Positions 8,243 through 17,088 of a DNA stretch of 64,000 nucleotides are shown here, piece by piece. The notes under the pieces are model-generated. The model worked only from the letters and a program-made list of their open reading frames with translations. It made no database searches and was not told where the DNA came from. The DNA lies in NCBI RefSeq assembly GCF_014879935.1, contig NZ_JACSRD010000138.1, positions 1 to 64,000 of the forward strand, given 5' to 3'. The position numbers and the translations under genes were made by a program. The DNA comes from Prosthecobacter sp. GTDB taxonomy: Bacteria > Verrucomicrobiota > Verrucomicrobiia > Verrucomicrobiales > Verrucomicrobiaceae. Each line of letters starts with the position of its first letter. The first letter of the stretch is position 1.

Positions 8243-8902
8243 TTATCGCCAGCCCTGCAACTGCTCCACGAACATCCTCAGGCTCTCAGAGGCCGCCATG
8301 GCTGGTTCCAGCGGTTGCTCCGCCGCGTCCCAGAACAACTGCATGCGATCCACACCCCGCGCCTTCACCTCCTCGTCGCGCAGATCCTTGAGCTGCGGCG
8401 GTGGCACTTTGCCATAGTAAAGTCTGGCAAGACCCTGCGAAGCCTGGCTGAAAGGCGGCAGTTCTTCGCGTTGCGGATTCAGCAGCAGGAGCACCCAGCT
8501 CTCGATCATCTCCACCGGCACCGCCAAAGCCACCTTCACAGGCCAGCGCGATGGATCAGACCCGAGTGCCGCGAAGAGCATCTGTTGCAGCGCCTCATAT
8601 CGTGGAGCCTTGGATTGATCCGGCTTCGGCAAAGGTTTGGGATAGGAGCGCCCGCCGGGATGCCCGGAAGCGCGATCATTGTCCACGGCGACGATCACCG
8701 CGATGTCCTGCTTCTCTTGCCAGTGTTTGAAGCGACTGATCAGCAGCCTTGCGGATGCCATCGCAGTCTTCCAGTTCGCCCCATGCCGCAGACGAAACTC
8801 CTCATCCTGCATGAAAGTGAAGCCCGTCACCCGCTCCGCAAGACGTTCATAGAACATCTCATCCAGCTCACCTTCGCTGAGGATGTACAAGTGTTTCGTC
8901 AT
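8243..8902 (-). CDS. TOPRIM-like (DUF4276/RloB/AbiLii-type) putative nuclease of a two-gene defence module
   Basis: 219 residues starting MTKHLYILSEGELDEMFYER. The opening strand ending in SEGE-L-D, the later VIVAVDNDR and the VPVEMIESWVLLLL segment reproduce the E...DxD...E/W layout of TOPRIM-like proteins that accompany AAA ATPases (DUF4276, RloB, AbiLii, AriB). The ATG at 8900-8902 lies one base after the stop of the ATPase gene, so the two are translationally linked. By analogy with ABC-ATPase/TOPRIM systems (PARIS, AbiL, RloAB), the ATPase would sense invasion and release or activate this effector. The family assignment comes from motif reading only and is moderately certain; the target (DNA or tRNA) is unknown. 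Confidence 0.65.
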   Translation of the reverse strand: MTKHLYILSEGELDEMFYERLAERVTGFTFMQDEEFRLRHGANWKTAMASARLLISRFKHWQEKQDIAVIVAVDNDRASGHPGGRSYPKPLPKPDQSKAPRYEALQQMLFAALGSDPSRWPVKVALAVPVEMIESWVLLLLNPQREELPPFSQASQGLARLYYGKVPPPQLKDLRDEEVKARGVDRMQLFWDAAEQPLEPAMAASESLRMFVEQLQGWR

Positions 8903-8903
8903 C

Positions 8904-9914
8904 TCAAGCATGCGGGCGAAGCTTGATCGGACGCGGCACTCCGCCCACCAGGCCGGAGAACCACAGGTTGCCCAGCGGCATGTCATCAGGATCGACCTTG
9001 TCGTAATCCAAGTCCTTCAGCCGGTCCGCCAGCGTGCTCAGTGTGCTGGCCCCGTCCTTCTTCTCCACGATGATCACCGCTTCCTTATCGTCCTGGAAGC
9101 AGTCCACGAGGTAGGGATTGTGCGTTGTCGCCAGAATGTTGACGTTATGGCGCTCGGCGATGTCCTTCATAAGCGGAGCCATGTACTCGAACAATCGAGG
9201 ATGCAAACCACGGTCAATGTCTTCAAGCAGTATGACTGGTGCCGGCTTCTCTTGATGGATGATCGTCAAAATAGAGAGCACTAGTCGTGTACCTTCTGAT
9301 AACTCGGTTGCAGGAAGAACCGCGTTCCCCAGCCCTTTTTCACGAACTTGAATCTGCTTCTTCCCTTGTTGAACAGTGCGCAAGCTCAATTTCTCGACCT
9401 CTGGTACATAGCGGCAAAAATGCTCCTCAATGCTATCGAAAAGATCCTCTCGATCTCCATTTTTAAGCATCTCTAACACTTGTGCCGTACCCGAGCCGTC
9501 TGCACGAACTCCCGCTGATGCAACGACATCCTCAATGCCAGATATTTTCCCAGGATCTAAGTTAAAAATTGGAAATGGAGATTTCCACGGTGCATTGTCC
9601 TCATGTGCGAAGCAGGATGTCCCAATGCCGGGTGGTACTGTGCAATCAATGGGCTTGATGTCGTCTCCTTCCAATTTGATATGCGCTGGCTTGCCGATGT
9701 GTCGCGCATGGGGGCTCCATCCGGCATCAAGAATTGTCCAATAACGATCTTTATCCTTATGCCTGCTTATTCCCTTGGCGCTTGTTCCTGCGATTGCCGA
9801 TAAGACATTACTCTTCCCCGACCCATTCGCACCCACGACCAACGAGAAGGGTCGCAAGTTCACTTCGGCATCGACGAAGGAACGGTAGTTCTGGATTTTG
9901 ATCCGAGTGATCAT
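8904..9914 (-). CDS. ABC/RecF-type AAA ATPase (AAA_21/AAA_15), sensor partner of the TOPRIM-like protein
   Basis: 336 residues beginning MITRIKIQNYRSFVDAEVNL, the standard opening of SMC/RecF-like ATPases. Walker A is VVGANGSGKSN, near residue 33. The signature LSEGTRLVLS, Walker B VILLEDIDRGLHP and H-loop ATTHNPYLVD follow in order, so all ATPase elements are intact. The coiled-coil insertion is short. Two 60-base rows inside the gene (9421-9480 and 9541-9600) have about 24 and 23 G+C by hand count, whereas a sampled row of the neighbouring MMPL gene has 34. This suggests recent acquisition. It overlaps functionally with the TOPRIM-like gene one base downstream and is divergent from the MMPL gene. 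Confidence 0.82.
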   Translation of the reverse strand: MITRIKIQNYRSFVDAEVNLRPFSLVVGANGSGKSNVLSAIAGTSAKGISRHKDKDRYWTILDAGWSPHARHIGKPAHIKLEGDDIKPIDCTVPPGIGTSCFAHEDNAPWKSPFPIFNLDPGKISGIEDVVASAGVRADGSGTAQVLEMLKNGDREDLFDSIEEHFCRYVPEVEKLSLRTVQQGKKQIQVREKGLGNAVLPATELSEGTRLVLSILTIIHQEKPAPVILLEDIDRGLHPRLFEYMAPLMKDIAERHNVNILATTHNPYLVDCFQDDKEAVIIVEKKDGASTLSTLADRLKDLDYDKVDPDDMPLGNLWFSGLVGGVPRPIKLRPHA

Positions 9915-10030
9915 CTTGGCGTTGAGCCTACGCTGTGGCCTATGGAAGCGCAACAGGGCAGCTTTTGGCAGCGGCTTCAACTTCTTTGCCGTTGGACATC
10001 CCGCATCGCTCCGCTTCTTTCCGCCGCCGC

Positions 10031-12418
10031 ATGAAACCCGCCGCCCTTCGCCTGCTTTTTCTGCTTCTCGTCATCGCGGCGGGATGGTTTGGCGTCTCGC
10101 GGCTGGATTTCGATGTGGATCCGCTCAGCCTGCTGCCGCAGGAGCTTCCGGGCTTGCAGGGAACACGCCTGTTGCGTGAGCAGAAGCGTGATCTGCTCCT
10201 CATTTCGGTTCAGGCCGACGATCCCGCGCTCGTGGAAGTCGCAGCCGATGCGTTGGCGGAGCATCTCACGGCAAAACCGGAGCTCTGTGCCAGCGTGCGC
10301 AGCAAATCCCTGCTGCAATCCGATCCCGCCATCATCGCCGAAGTGGTCGCGTATCTTTGGCTGAATGCTTCGCCGCAAGAAGTGGCGAAACTCACGGCCT
10401 CGCTCGATCCTGCGGCGCTCAACGCTGTGTTGCAGAAAGCGAAGGACACCGCGGGCACCTCGCTCGACCTGCAAAGCGCCACGCTCAGCGGTTACGATCC
10501 CTTCGGGCTCGCGAAAGGAGCGCTGCAATTCCTCAGCAACGGCCAGGACATGAGCAGCATGATGAGTGATGAGTTCACCAGCGCCGACGGCACGTTGCGT
10601 TTGCTGTTTGTCACGCCGCCAGGGCAGGCGCTGGCCGATTATCGGGCCGCGAACGCCTGGCTCACGCAGATCAAGAGCGAGGTGCGTGAGAAGTGGCTGC
10701 CGCAGCAAGGCGAACTGACCCATGTGAAGATCGGCTTCACCGGCGATCCGGCGTTTCAGGCGGAAATCGCCACCGGAATGGAAGGCGACATGCGCCAGTC
10801 CATCGGTGCGGTGACGTTCATCGTCGGCTTCCTCTTCTGGCTGCTGCATCGCAGTGTGAAGCCGTTGTTCTGGCTGCTGCTGGCGATCCTTTGCGCGAAT
10901 CTGCTCACCCTCGGCACCGCAGGTGTGATCTACGGTTCGCTCAATGTCATGTCGATGGGCTTCGCGGCCATTCTCACCGGCTTGATCGAGGATTTCGGCG
11001 TCGTCGGCCTTCACATCGCCCGTGAGCATCCTGGCGAAGGATTCGCGGGCATTCGTCGGCGTGCGCTGCCGGGTGTCGCATGGTCGGCCATCAGCATCGC
11101 GGGTGTGTTTGCCATGCTTGGACTGAGCCAGCTTCCAGGCGTTGCGCAGCTCGGCCTTTTGTCCGCGCTCGGCGTTTTGATCGGCGCGGCCGTCATGCTG
11201 TTTGGCTTTCTGCCGCTGGGCATGAAAGCCGGCCGGTTGGAGGAACATCACGGCACAACACGTGTCGCGATGAGGCTGCAAGGTGTCATGGGCTTCCTCG
11301 TCATGGCCGCTTTGATCGCGGCGACGGTTGTTCTGATGGCGAAAGGCCTGCCGCGCATGGATTTCGGCTCCGCCGTGCTGCGTCCGGACAAGAGCGAGGC
11401 CTTTGATGTGTTCGAGGTGATCGAGAAACGCATGATGGACGTGAACGCCGAGCCCGGACGCAATGTCCCCGTCATCTTCGCCGCGCCTGACGCCGCAGCT
11501 TTGCGTCAAAGCATGCTCGCCACGCAAAAGGCGCTGATAAACGATGACGTCGAGGCGCAGGTGCTGCCTCTCGCGCTGGTTCCAGATGCAGACGCCCAAC
11601 GAGCCAATCTGCAAACCCTGCAAACTGTCGCTCAACGCGAAGAAGAGCTGCGCAAAGCCGTCGATGCGGCCGGATTCACGGATGTGGCGTTTTCGCTGAC
11701 GCAGAAGGTGCTCCAGCAATGGCGCGACTGGTCAGCAGCGAACGCAGTGACGCCGTTGTGGCCAAAACCCGTCGTGCTGGAAAACCTCGGCGGCATCGTC
11801 TCCCAACACAATGAGCATGGTTTGATGGCCGTGGGCACGGTGAGGCTGGCAAAAGGCCGCACTTTGGAAAACGCGGCCATTCTGCATGCCGTGGAGCAGA
11901 TTCCGCACGCGCATCCCGCCGGGTGGGCGTTTCTGCGCACGTCCTTGGAGCCGCTGTTGAAGCGGGAGATCCTGCGCGTCTGCGTTCCCACGGTCGCCAT
12001 CGCGCTGATCCTGTTCTTCCTCGTGTTCCGTGGCTGGCATGAGCGTTGGTTCGCGTTCCTCGTGCTCGCCGCCAGCGCCTGGATTTTGCTTGGCGGCATG
12101 ACCTTGTTCGATTTGCAGTGGAACCTCATGAGCGTCGGCGCGGTGCCGCTTTGCCTCGGTCTCGGCCTCGATTTCACGATCCACATGATGCACGCATTGC
12201 GCGAATCCGGGGCCACGCGTCAAAGCGCCGCCTCGCTCGGCCGTTCGCTGGCCTACTGTGGTCTCAGCACCGGCCTGGCTTTCGGAGCGCTCGCCACTGG
12301 CAGCAATCGCGGACTCATCACACTGGGCATGACGGCGATGATTGGTGTGCTCACAGTCCTGATCACAGCGGCGTTCGCCTTGCCCTGGCTGTGGTTTCGT
12401 CGTCCACAGACCCGCTGA
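10031..12418 (+). CDS. MMPL/RND-superfamily exporter
   Basis: 795 residues with the RND layout of two repeats: one helix, a large periplasmic domain, then five helices. TM1 is LRLLFLLLVIAAGWFGVSRL, followed by DVDPLSLLPQELPG, which is typical of MMPL proteins. The first helical block contains LLTLGTAGVIYGSLNVMSMG and the second LGLGLDFTIHMMHALRESG. Proton-relay-like acidic residues sit in both TM4-like segments (GLIEDFG, GLDFTIH). Relatives export lipids or hopanoids (HpnN). The cargo here is unknown and no lipid-biosynthesis gene is adjacent. The start ATG at 10031 is chosen because the upstream in-frame extension is poor coding sequence. Confidence 0.85.
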   Translation: MKPAALRLLFLLLVIAAGWFGVSRLDFDVDPLSLLPQELPGLQGTRLLREQKRDLLLISVQADDPALVEVAADALAEHLTAKPELCASVRSKSLLQSDPAIIAEVVAYLWLNASPQEVAKLTASLDPAALNAVLQKAKDTAGTSLDLQSATLSGYDPFGLAKGALQFLSNGQDMSSMMSDEFTSADGTLRLLFVTPPGQALADYRAANAWLTQIKSEVREKWLPQQGELTHVKIGFTGDPAFQAEIATGMEGDMRQSIGAVTFIVGFLFWLLHRSVKPLFWLLLAILCANLLTLGTAGVIYGSLNVMSMGFAAILTGLIEDFGVVGLHIAREHPGEGFAGIRRRALPGVAWSAISIAGVFAMLGLSQLPGVAQLGLLSALGVLIGAAVMLFGFLPLGMKAGRLEEHHGTTRVAMRLQGVMGFLVMAALIAATVVLMAKGLPRMDFGSAVLRPDKSEAFDVFEVIEKRMMDVNAEPGRNVPVIFAAPDAAALRQSMLATQKALINDDVEAQVLPLALVPDADAQRANLQTLQTVAQREEELRKAVDAAGFTDVAFSLTQKVLQQWRDWSAANAVTPLWPKPVVLENLGGIVSQHNEHGLMAVGTVRLAKGRTLENAAILHAVEQIPHAHPAGWAFLRTSLEPLLKREILRVCVPTVAIALILFFLVFRGWHERWFAFLVLAASAWILLGGMTLFDLQWNLMSVGAVPLCLGLGLDFTIHMMHALRESGATRQSAASLGRSLAYCGLSTGLAFGALATGSNRGLITLGMTAMIGVLTVLITAAFALPWLWFRRPQTR

Positions 12419-12619
12419 TCAATCCCAAGGATGTTCTCCGGGCCTGCGAACGCGTCTCCACGGCCCGTTTGCGGCGACGCCAGCGACGATCACGGCCAGA
12501 ATGATCATGGCCGCCACGGCTTCGACTGTTCCGAGCGGCTTCGCCAGATTGGAGACAAAGCGGCCGGCATCGTGGAAGAATCCGATCCCGTCGGTCAGCA
12601 CAGAAATGAGCGTTTCCAT
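12419..12619 (-). CDS. Small hypothetical membrane protein
   Basis: 66 residues, METLISVLTDGIGFFHDAGR onward, with one strongly hydrophobic segment (VEAVAAMIILAVIVAGVAAN) and a short basic tail. Its stop abuts the MMPL stop codon convergently. No clear Shine-Dalgarno sequence is visible. No family is recognised. It may be a genuine small membrane protein or a chance frame. Confidence 0.4.
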   Translation of the reverse strand: METLISVLTDGIGFFHDAGRFVSNLAKPLGTVEAVAAMIILAVIVAGVAANGPWRRVRRPGEHPWD

Positions 12620-12789
12620 GCCCGCAGGGTGCTACGCGGCCGCCGTCAGCTCAAAATTTCCGCGGTCACAGTTCAATCACTGACTTTTCGGTCACATTCC
12701 CCGGTCGGCAGGCAGGACCGGCCGCCCCCTGAATTTTCGCTGGCGTTACCGTCCCGGGCGATTACTATCCGCGCACTCTCGCCCGAGAT

Positions 12790-12865
12790 GGTGACCGTAG
12801 TTCAAAGGTAGAGCCCCAGATTGTGATTCTGGTTGTTGCGGGTTCGAATCCCGTCGGTCACCCCA
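12790..12865 (+). tRNA. tRNA-His (anticodon GTG), CCA encoded
   Basis: Acceptor arms GTGACCG and CGGTCAC pair over seven positions. The anticodon stem CCAGA/TCTGG encloses loop TTGTGAT, giving anticodon GTG, and the T arm is GCGGG-TTCGAAT-CCCGT. An extra 5' G at 12790 can face the discriminator C at 12862, the hallmark of tRNA-His, and CCA is encoded at 12863-12865. A TACTAT -10-like box at 12763-12768 with a GC-rich discriminator precedes it. Confidence 0.97.
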
Positions 12866-12914
12866 CTTTTTCGCTGGAGCGTGCGTTCAGCAGCGGCTTG
12901 AATCGCGGCACGTC

Positions 12915-13646
12915 ATGGACACGCTGGAAAACATCCTCGGGCACACTTTTCGCGATCCCGCGCTGCTCCAGCTCGCCCTCACCCACGGCAGCGTGGGCTA
13001 TGAGAATCAGCGGCCGCAGCCGGATAACCAGCGTCTGGAGTTCCTCGGAGACGCCGTGCTGCAACTGGCCTTGTCCGATCTGCTCTACCGAAAGTTCCCC
13101 CACGCCGATGAAGGCGTCCTGACCAAAGCCAGAGCCCAGCTCGTCTCCACCAAAGCCCTCGCACGCATTGGCCGGCGCATCGGTCTCGGCGGCCACCTGC
13201 GCATGGGCCGCGGCGAGGAGGCGAATGGTGGTCGCGATCGTGATTCATCGCTGGCGGATGCCCTGGAGGCCATCGCCGGTGCCGTTCACCTCGATGCCGG
13301 CACCCAGGCAGCCCATCAGTTCGCCGCGCGAGTCTTTGCGGAGGATCTGGCCGCCCTGCACCAAGGCCAGCTCGACAACAACCCCAAGGGCCACCTCCAG
13401 GAACTCATCCAATCCGTCGGCATCACGCCCCTGGTGTATCAGATCATCGGCGAGGAGGGCCCTGACCACGCGAAGCAGTTCATCGCCACGGTCTCCTGGC
13501 ACTCAGCGGAGCTCGGCCGCGGCCATGGCCGCAGCAAAAAGGAGGCGGAAGTCCACGCCGCCCAGTCGGCGCTCGACAATCCGGCGCTGCACGAGCAACT
13601 GCGAACAGCCTGTGAAGAATCCGGCCAACAACCGGCCTGCCGTTGA
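12915..13646 (+). CDS. rnc: Ribonuclease III
   Basis: 243-residue double-strand-specific endoribonuclease acting in rRNA and mRNA processing. The RNase III signature NQRLEFLGDAVLQLALS (near residue 38) carries the first acidic residues, and SLADALEAIAGAVHLDAG carries the second catalytic Asp/Glu pair. The C-terminal double-stranded-RNA-binding domain is seen from NPKGHLQELIQSVG to RGHGRSKKEAEVHAAQSALD. Its length matches the family. It starts 49 bases after tRNA-His and may share its transcript. The 200 bases after the stop, before the convergent SLC13 gene, hold nothing recognisable. Confidence 0.96.
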   Translation: MDTLENILGHTFRDPALLQLALTHGSVGYENQRPQPDNQRLEFLGDAVLQLALSDLLYRKFPHADEGVLTKARAQLVSTKALARIGRRIGLGGHLRMGRGEEANGGRDRDSSLADALEAIAGAVHLDAGTQAAHQFAARVFAEDLAALHQGQLDNNPKGHLQELIQSVGITPLVYQIIGEEGPDHAKQFIATVSWHSAELGRGHGRSKKEAEVHAAQSALDNPALHEQLRTACEESGQQPACR

Positions 13647-13846
13647 GGACAATGCGGAAAAACCCTGGTTGTTCCATCAGGCTCACAATTTCTGCCGGAT
13701 TGATTCACAAACCGCATGCGCGTGGAACCCGCATGATTGCAGGGCGGAACGCGCTTGTTGCAGTTGTTCGCATCACTTACGGATAGGATGGTTCAGGACA
13801 CCTCACATCCTCCAATCATAAGCGCTGGGAACAACTCTCCCCCGAG

Positions 13847-15610
13847 CTACTTCAACGGCCAGAACAGCGGCACCAGCGTCAGGACGACGAGCAGAATGAC
13901 GAACGTGAGACCACCACCCGCCTTGATGAAATCGGCGAAGCGATACTTGCCGGGGCCATAGACCAGAATGCAGCTCGGTTCGAACGGCGTGAGAACCGAC
14001 GCGGACGCGCTGATCATGACCCCGACCGCGAACGAGCGCTGATCCGCGCCGAGCTGGGCCGCGGCTTGCATGGCGACTGGCAGCACGACCAGTGCCGCGG
14101 CTGCGTTCGACATCGGCTGCGTCAGCATCATCGTCAGCACGCAGAACCCGGCGAAGACGGCAAACACGCCCATGGGCGCGAGCCAGGACGTGAGAGTATC
14201 CGCCACCATCGACGCCGCTCCGGAGGTCTTCATCGCCTCGCCAAAGGCCATCATGCCGCCAATGAGGATGAGCAACCGCCAGTCGATGTTCGCGTAGGCG
14301 TTCTCCAGTTTGATGCAGCGGGTGAAGACGGCCAGCATCGCCACGAGCACGAAGCCCACGGTATCCGGCACCCAGTCGAGGCTGCTCGCGATCACAGCGA
14401 ACGCAAATGCGCCCAGCAGCGTGAGCCCACGGCGGCGCATCTCGCTGCTGAATTGATGCTGTGCCATCACGATCATCTCGCTGCCTTCCTCCAGGGCGCG
14501 GAAGCGCTCGTTCGGCCCTTGCAGCAGCAGCACGTCCCCGGCGTGAAGGCGTTCGTCCGCCATGTGATGGAGCAACGACCGCCCGCCACGGGTCAATGCC
14601 AGCACGGAGAGGCCCGTGCGCTGCCGGAACTTGCTGTTGCGCAACGATCTGCCGACAAGGCTGGACCGCGGCGCGATGACCACCTCCGCCACCTGCGCAT
14701 CCCGCATGTCGATGCCTGAGCTGCGCAGCGTCACATCCTCCAGGATGTCGATTCCCTCGATCTTTTTCACCTTGATGAGGTTTTCCACCTTCCCGGCCAC
14801 CAGCACCACGTCTCCTTCCTCGAACTGCACGGCTGGTCCCGCATCGAGTGTGCGGTCATGGCGGCGGATCTTGAGCACTTGGAACTCCAGGGCCGAAAAG
14901 TCCGACTCGTACGCCGCCTGCCCGATCAAGGGTGAGCTCGGCAGCACCACCACCTCCGCCAGATATTCACGTACACTGTCACCGCCGCCCATCAGGTCCT
15001 GATCTCGCTCCGGCACCAGGCGTTTGCCGATGAAGACCATGTAGGCGATGCCTGTGATCACGATCACCATCCCGATGAAGGCGAATTCGAACATGCTGAA
15101 CGGCTTGAAGCCCATCTTCGTGATCGCCCCGCTCACCGCCACGTTCGTGGAGGTGCCGATCAAAGTGCAGGTGCCTCCCATCAGCGAGGCAAACGCCAGC
15201 GGCATCAGCAGCCGTGAGGGCGGGATGCCAAGCGTGCGGCACAGGCCGATCACCGGCCCGATGAACACGGCGGTGACGGTGGTGTTGTTCATGAACGCGG
15301 AGATTCCTGCCACCACGGCCATCATGAACGCCATCAGCCGCTTTGGCTGCTTGCCAAAGGTCTGCGCCAGAAAGCCGCCCATCATGTCCAGCACGCCGGT
15401 CTCGCGAAGGGCGGCGCCGATCACAAAGATCGCGGCCAGCAGCACGATCACGCGGTCGCCAAAGGCTGCGAAGGCCTTCTCCGCGCTCAGGATCCCGCAC
15501 ATCACGAGCACGCACAGCATCGACAGGGTCACCAGATCCACGGAGATCTTCTCCGTCGAAAAGGCGATGACGACCGCGATGAGCAGTCCGATGACAATCC
15601 AGGCTTCCAT
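13847..15610 (-). CDS. SLC13/DASS-type anion transporter with two RCK_C (TrkA-C) domains
   Basis: 587 residues. The N-terminal helices (IVIGLLIAVVIAFSTEKISV, VIVLLAAIFVIGAALRETG, AFMNNTTVTAVFIGPVIGL, GGTCTLIGTSTNVAVSGAI) and C-terminal helices (MLTQPMSNAAAALVVLPVAM, SVLTPFEPSCILVYGPGKYR) carry the paired SNT/SNA-like motifs of divalent anion/sodium symporters. Between them, about residues 205-385, lie two RCK_C regulatory domains (EVVVLPSSPLIG..., VIAPRSSLVGRSLRNSKFRQ). Such SLC13-RCK proteins transport sulfate, phosphate or dicarboxylates, with ligand control through the RCK domains. It stands alone, convergent with rnc and divergent from the phosphodiesterase gene. Confidence 0.88.
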   Translation of the reverse strand: MEAWIVIGLLIAVVIAFSTEKISVDLVTLSMLCVLVMCGILSAEKAFAAFGDRVIVLLAAIFVIGAALRETGVLDMMGGFLAQTFGKQPKRLMAFMMAVVAGISAFMNNTTVTAVFIGPVIGLCRTLGIPPSRLLMPLAFASLMGGTCTLIGTSTNVAVSGAITKMGFKPFSMFEFAFIGMVIVITGIAYMVFIGKRLVPERDQDLMGGGDSVREYLAEVVVLPSSPLIGQAAYESDFSALEFQVLKIRRHDRTLDAGPAVQFEEGDVVLVAGKVENLIKVKKIEGIDILEDVTLRSSGIDMRDAQVAEVVIAPRSSLVGRSLRNSKFRQRTGLSVLALTRGGRSLLHHMADERLHAGDVLLLQGPNERFRALEEGSEMIVMAQHQFSSEMRRRGLTLLGAFAFAVIASSLDWVPDTVGFVLVAMLAVFTRCIKLENAYANIDWRLLILIGGMMAFGEAMKTSGAASMVADTLTSWLAPMGVFAVFAGFCVLTMMLTQPMSNAAAALVVLPVAMQAAAQLGADQRSFAVGVMISASASVLTPFEPSCILVYGPGKYRFADFIKAGGGLTFVILLVVLTLVPLFWPLK

Positions 15611-15729
15611 GTGGGGGTCGGTACTTCTGGCGCAAGTCGTTCAATGGCTCAACAAGCAAGCGCTCAAACTCGGGCACCGCAAAGTTTTGGAAGCATGACA
15701 GCGTCAGCACCGTTATCTCGCGCCCCACC

Positions 15730-16647
15730 ATGATGCGTTCCTGTTTCTGCACCTTTGTTTCTTTTGCCACCCTCAGTCTGACCGCCATCGCCGCCCCGCG
15801 TGCCGATCATGTCTTCATCGTCAGCATCGATGGCGGCAAGCCCGCCGTGATCGCCGAAAGCGAGGCTCCGACGCTGAAGCAGATCGCCGCTGAAGGTGCC
15901 GTGACCTGGCAGGCCAGCACGATCTTTCCTTCCATCACCCTTCCTTCGCACACTTCCATGCTCACGGGCGTGGGTCCGGACAAGCATCAGATCTTGTGGA
16001 ACAACTTCACGCCGATCAAAGGCTTCGTGAAGGTCCCCACCGTCTTCTCGTTGCTGAAGGCCGCCGATCCCATGGCAGTGGATGGCATGTTCGTCGGCAA
16101 GGTGAAGTTCCGGCACCTGTGGCTGAAGGACTCCGTGGATGTGTTCGATTTCGGCGGCCCGCAGGACTCCGCGCCCGTGGCTGGCACTCCCGAGATCGAA
16201 AAGGACAAAAAGCCTTCGCAGATGGTCGCCAAACAAGCCTCTGCCTGGATCAAGGAACACAAACCGAAGCTCGCCTTCATCCACTTCCCGGATGTGGACA
16301 GCGCCGGCCACAAGAGCGGCTGGGGCTCGCCAGAACAGAAGGAAGCGATCAAAGTGACCGATCAGGCCTTGTGGCAGGTGTGGCAGGCCATCAAGGACGC
16401 AGGCATCGCTGATTCGAGCGTGATGCTCATCAGCGCCGACCACGGCGGCCACGACAAGACGCATGGCCTGAACATTCCTGACGACATGATCATTCCCTGG
16501 GTCGCCTGGGGGAAAGGCGTGAAGAAAAACTTCACCATCACCGACAAGGTCACCACCTACGACACCGCCGCCACCGCCTTGTGGCTGCTGGATGTGCCCG
16601 TGCCTGCCGAATTCGACGGCAAACCGGTGACCAGTGCGTTCGAGTGA
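15730..16647 (+). CDS. Secreted type I phosphodiesterase / nucleotide pyrophosphatase (alkaline-phosphatase superfamily)
   Basis: 305 residues with a signal peptide (MMRSCFCTFVSFATLSLTAI, AA-AP boundary). The metal-binding SIDGGKP replaces the usual D-G. The nucleophile region TIFPSITLPSHTSMLTG contains the catalytic Thr. HFPDVDSAGHKSGWGS and ADHGGHDKTHG supply the second set of zinc ligands. This is the arrangement of NPP-type phosphodiesterases, which hydrolyse nucleotide or lipid phosphodiesters outside the cytoplasm. It is shorter than many family members. The exact substrate is unknown. It is followed by the DUF485-ActP pair on the same strand after a 78-base gap. Confidence 0.85.
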   Translation: MMRSCFCTFVSFATLSLTAIAAPRADHVFIVSIDGGKPAVIAESEAPTLKQIAAEGAVTWQASTIFPSITLPSHTSMLTGVGPDKHQILWNNFTPIKGFVKVPTVFSLLKAADPMAVDGMFVGKVKFRHLWLKDSVDVFDFGGPQDSAPVAGTPEIEKDKKPSQMVAKQASAWIKEHKPKLAFIHFPDVDSAGHKSGWGSPEQKEAIKVTDQALWQVWQAIKDAGIADSSVMLISADHGGHDKTHGLNIPDDMIIPWVAWGKGVKKNFTITDKVTTYDTAATALWLLDVPVPAEFDGKPVTSAFE

Positions 16648-16725
16648 TCGTCGCGAAAGAAAAACCCCCGAGCCGGACGCTTGGCCTTGCCAAACGAGGA
16701 CCGGTTTTCTAACCTCGCGCCCTCT

Positions 16726-17034
16726 ATGAGCCAAAAATCACCTGTGAACTGGGAACAAATCGAAGCGAAGCCGGAGTTCCGCGCGCTTCTGGGCCGCAAG
16801 TCCAAGTTCATCGTCAGCGCCACCATCTTCTTCATGGCCTATTACCTGGCGCTGCCTGTGCTCGTCGGCTACTTCCCTGACTTGATGAAGACGAAGGTGT
16901 GGGGAGAAGTCAATCTGGCCTACGTCTTCGCCTTGTCCCAATTCTTCATGGCCTGGATCATGGCCTTCATCTACGTCCGCGTCGCATCGAAGTGGGACAA
17001 GGAAGTCGCCGCTGTCATCGAGGGGCATCATTGA
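16726..17034 (+). CDS. DUF485 membrane protein, partner of ActP
   Basis: 102 residues with two membrane helices (IVSATIFFMAYYLALPVLVG and VFALSQFFMAWIMAFIYVRV), the DUF485 pattern of E. coli YjcH. In many genomes this small protein is encoded directly before the acetate symporter and is thought to be its accessory subunit, as here (54 bases before actP). The start at 16726 (MSQKSPVNWEQIEA) is chosen over an upstream in-frame TTG. Ends in EGHH. Confidence 0.88.
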   Translation: MSQKSPVNWEQIEAKPEFRALLGRKSKFIVSATIFFMAYYLALPVLVGYFPDLMKTKVWGEVNLAYVFALSQFFMAWIMAFIYVRVASKWDKEVAAVIEGHH

Positions 17035-17088
17035 TGATCGCTTTGTCGTTCGCCGCCTGATCCGCTGATTTTCACCTCTCCCGATTTC

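Noticed and set aside
13647-13846. Possible small gene between rnc and the SLC13 gene
   Set aside because: Only short frames without hydrophobic or conserved pattern; no ribosome binding site.
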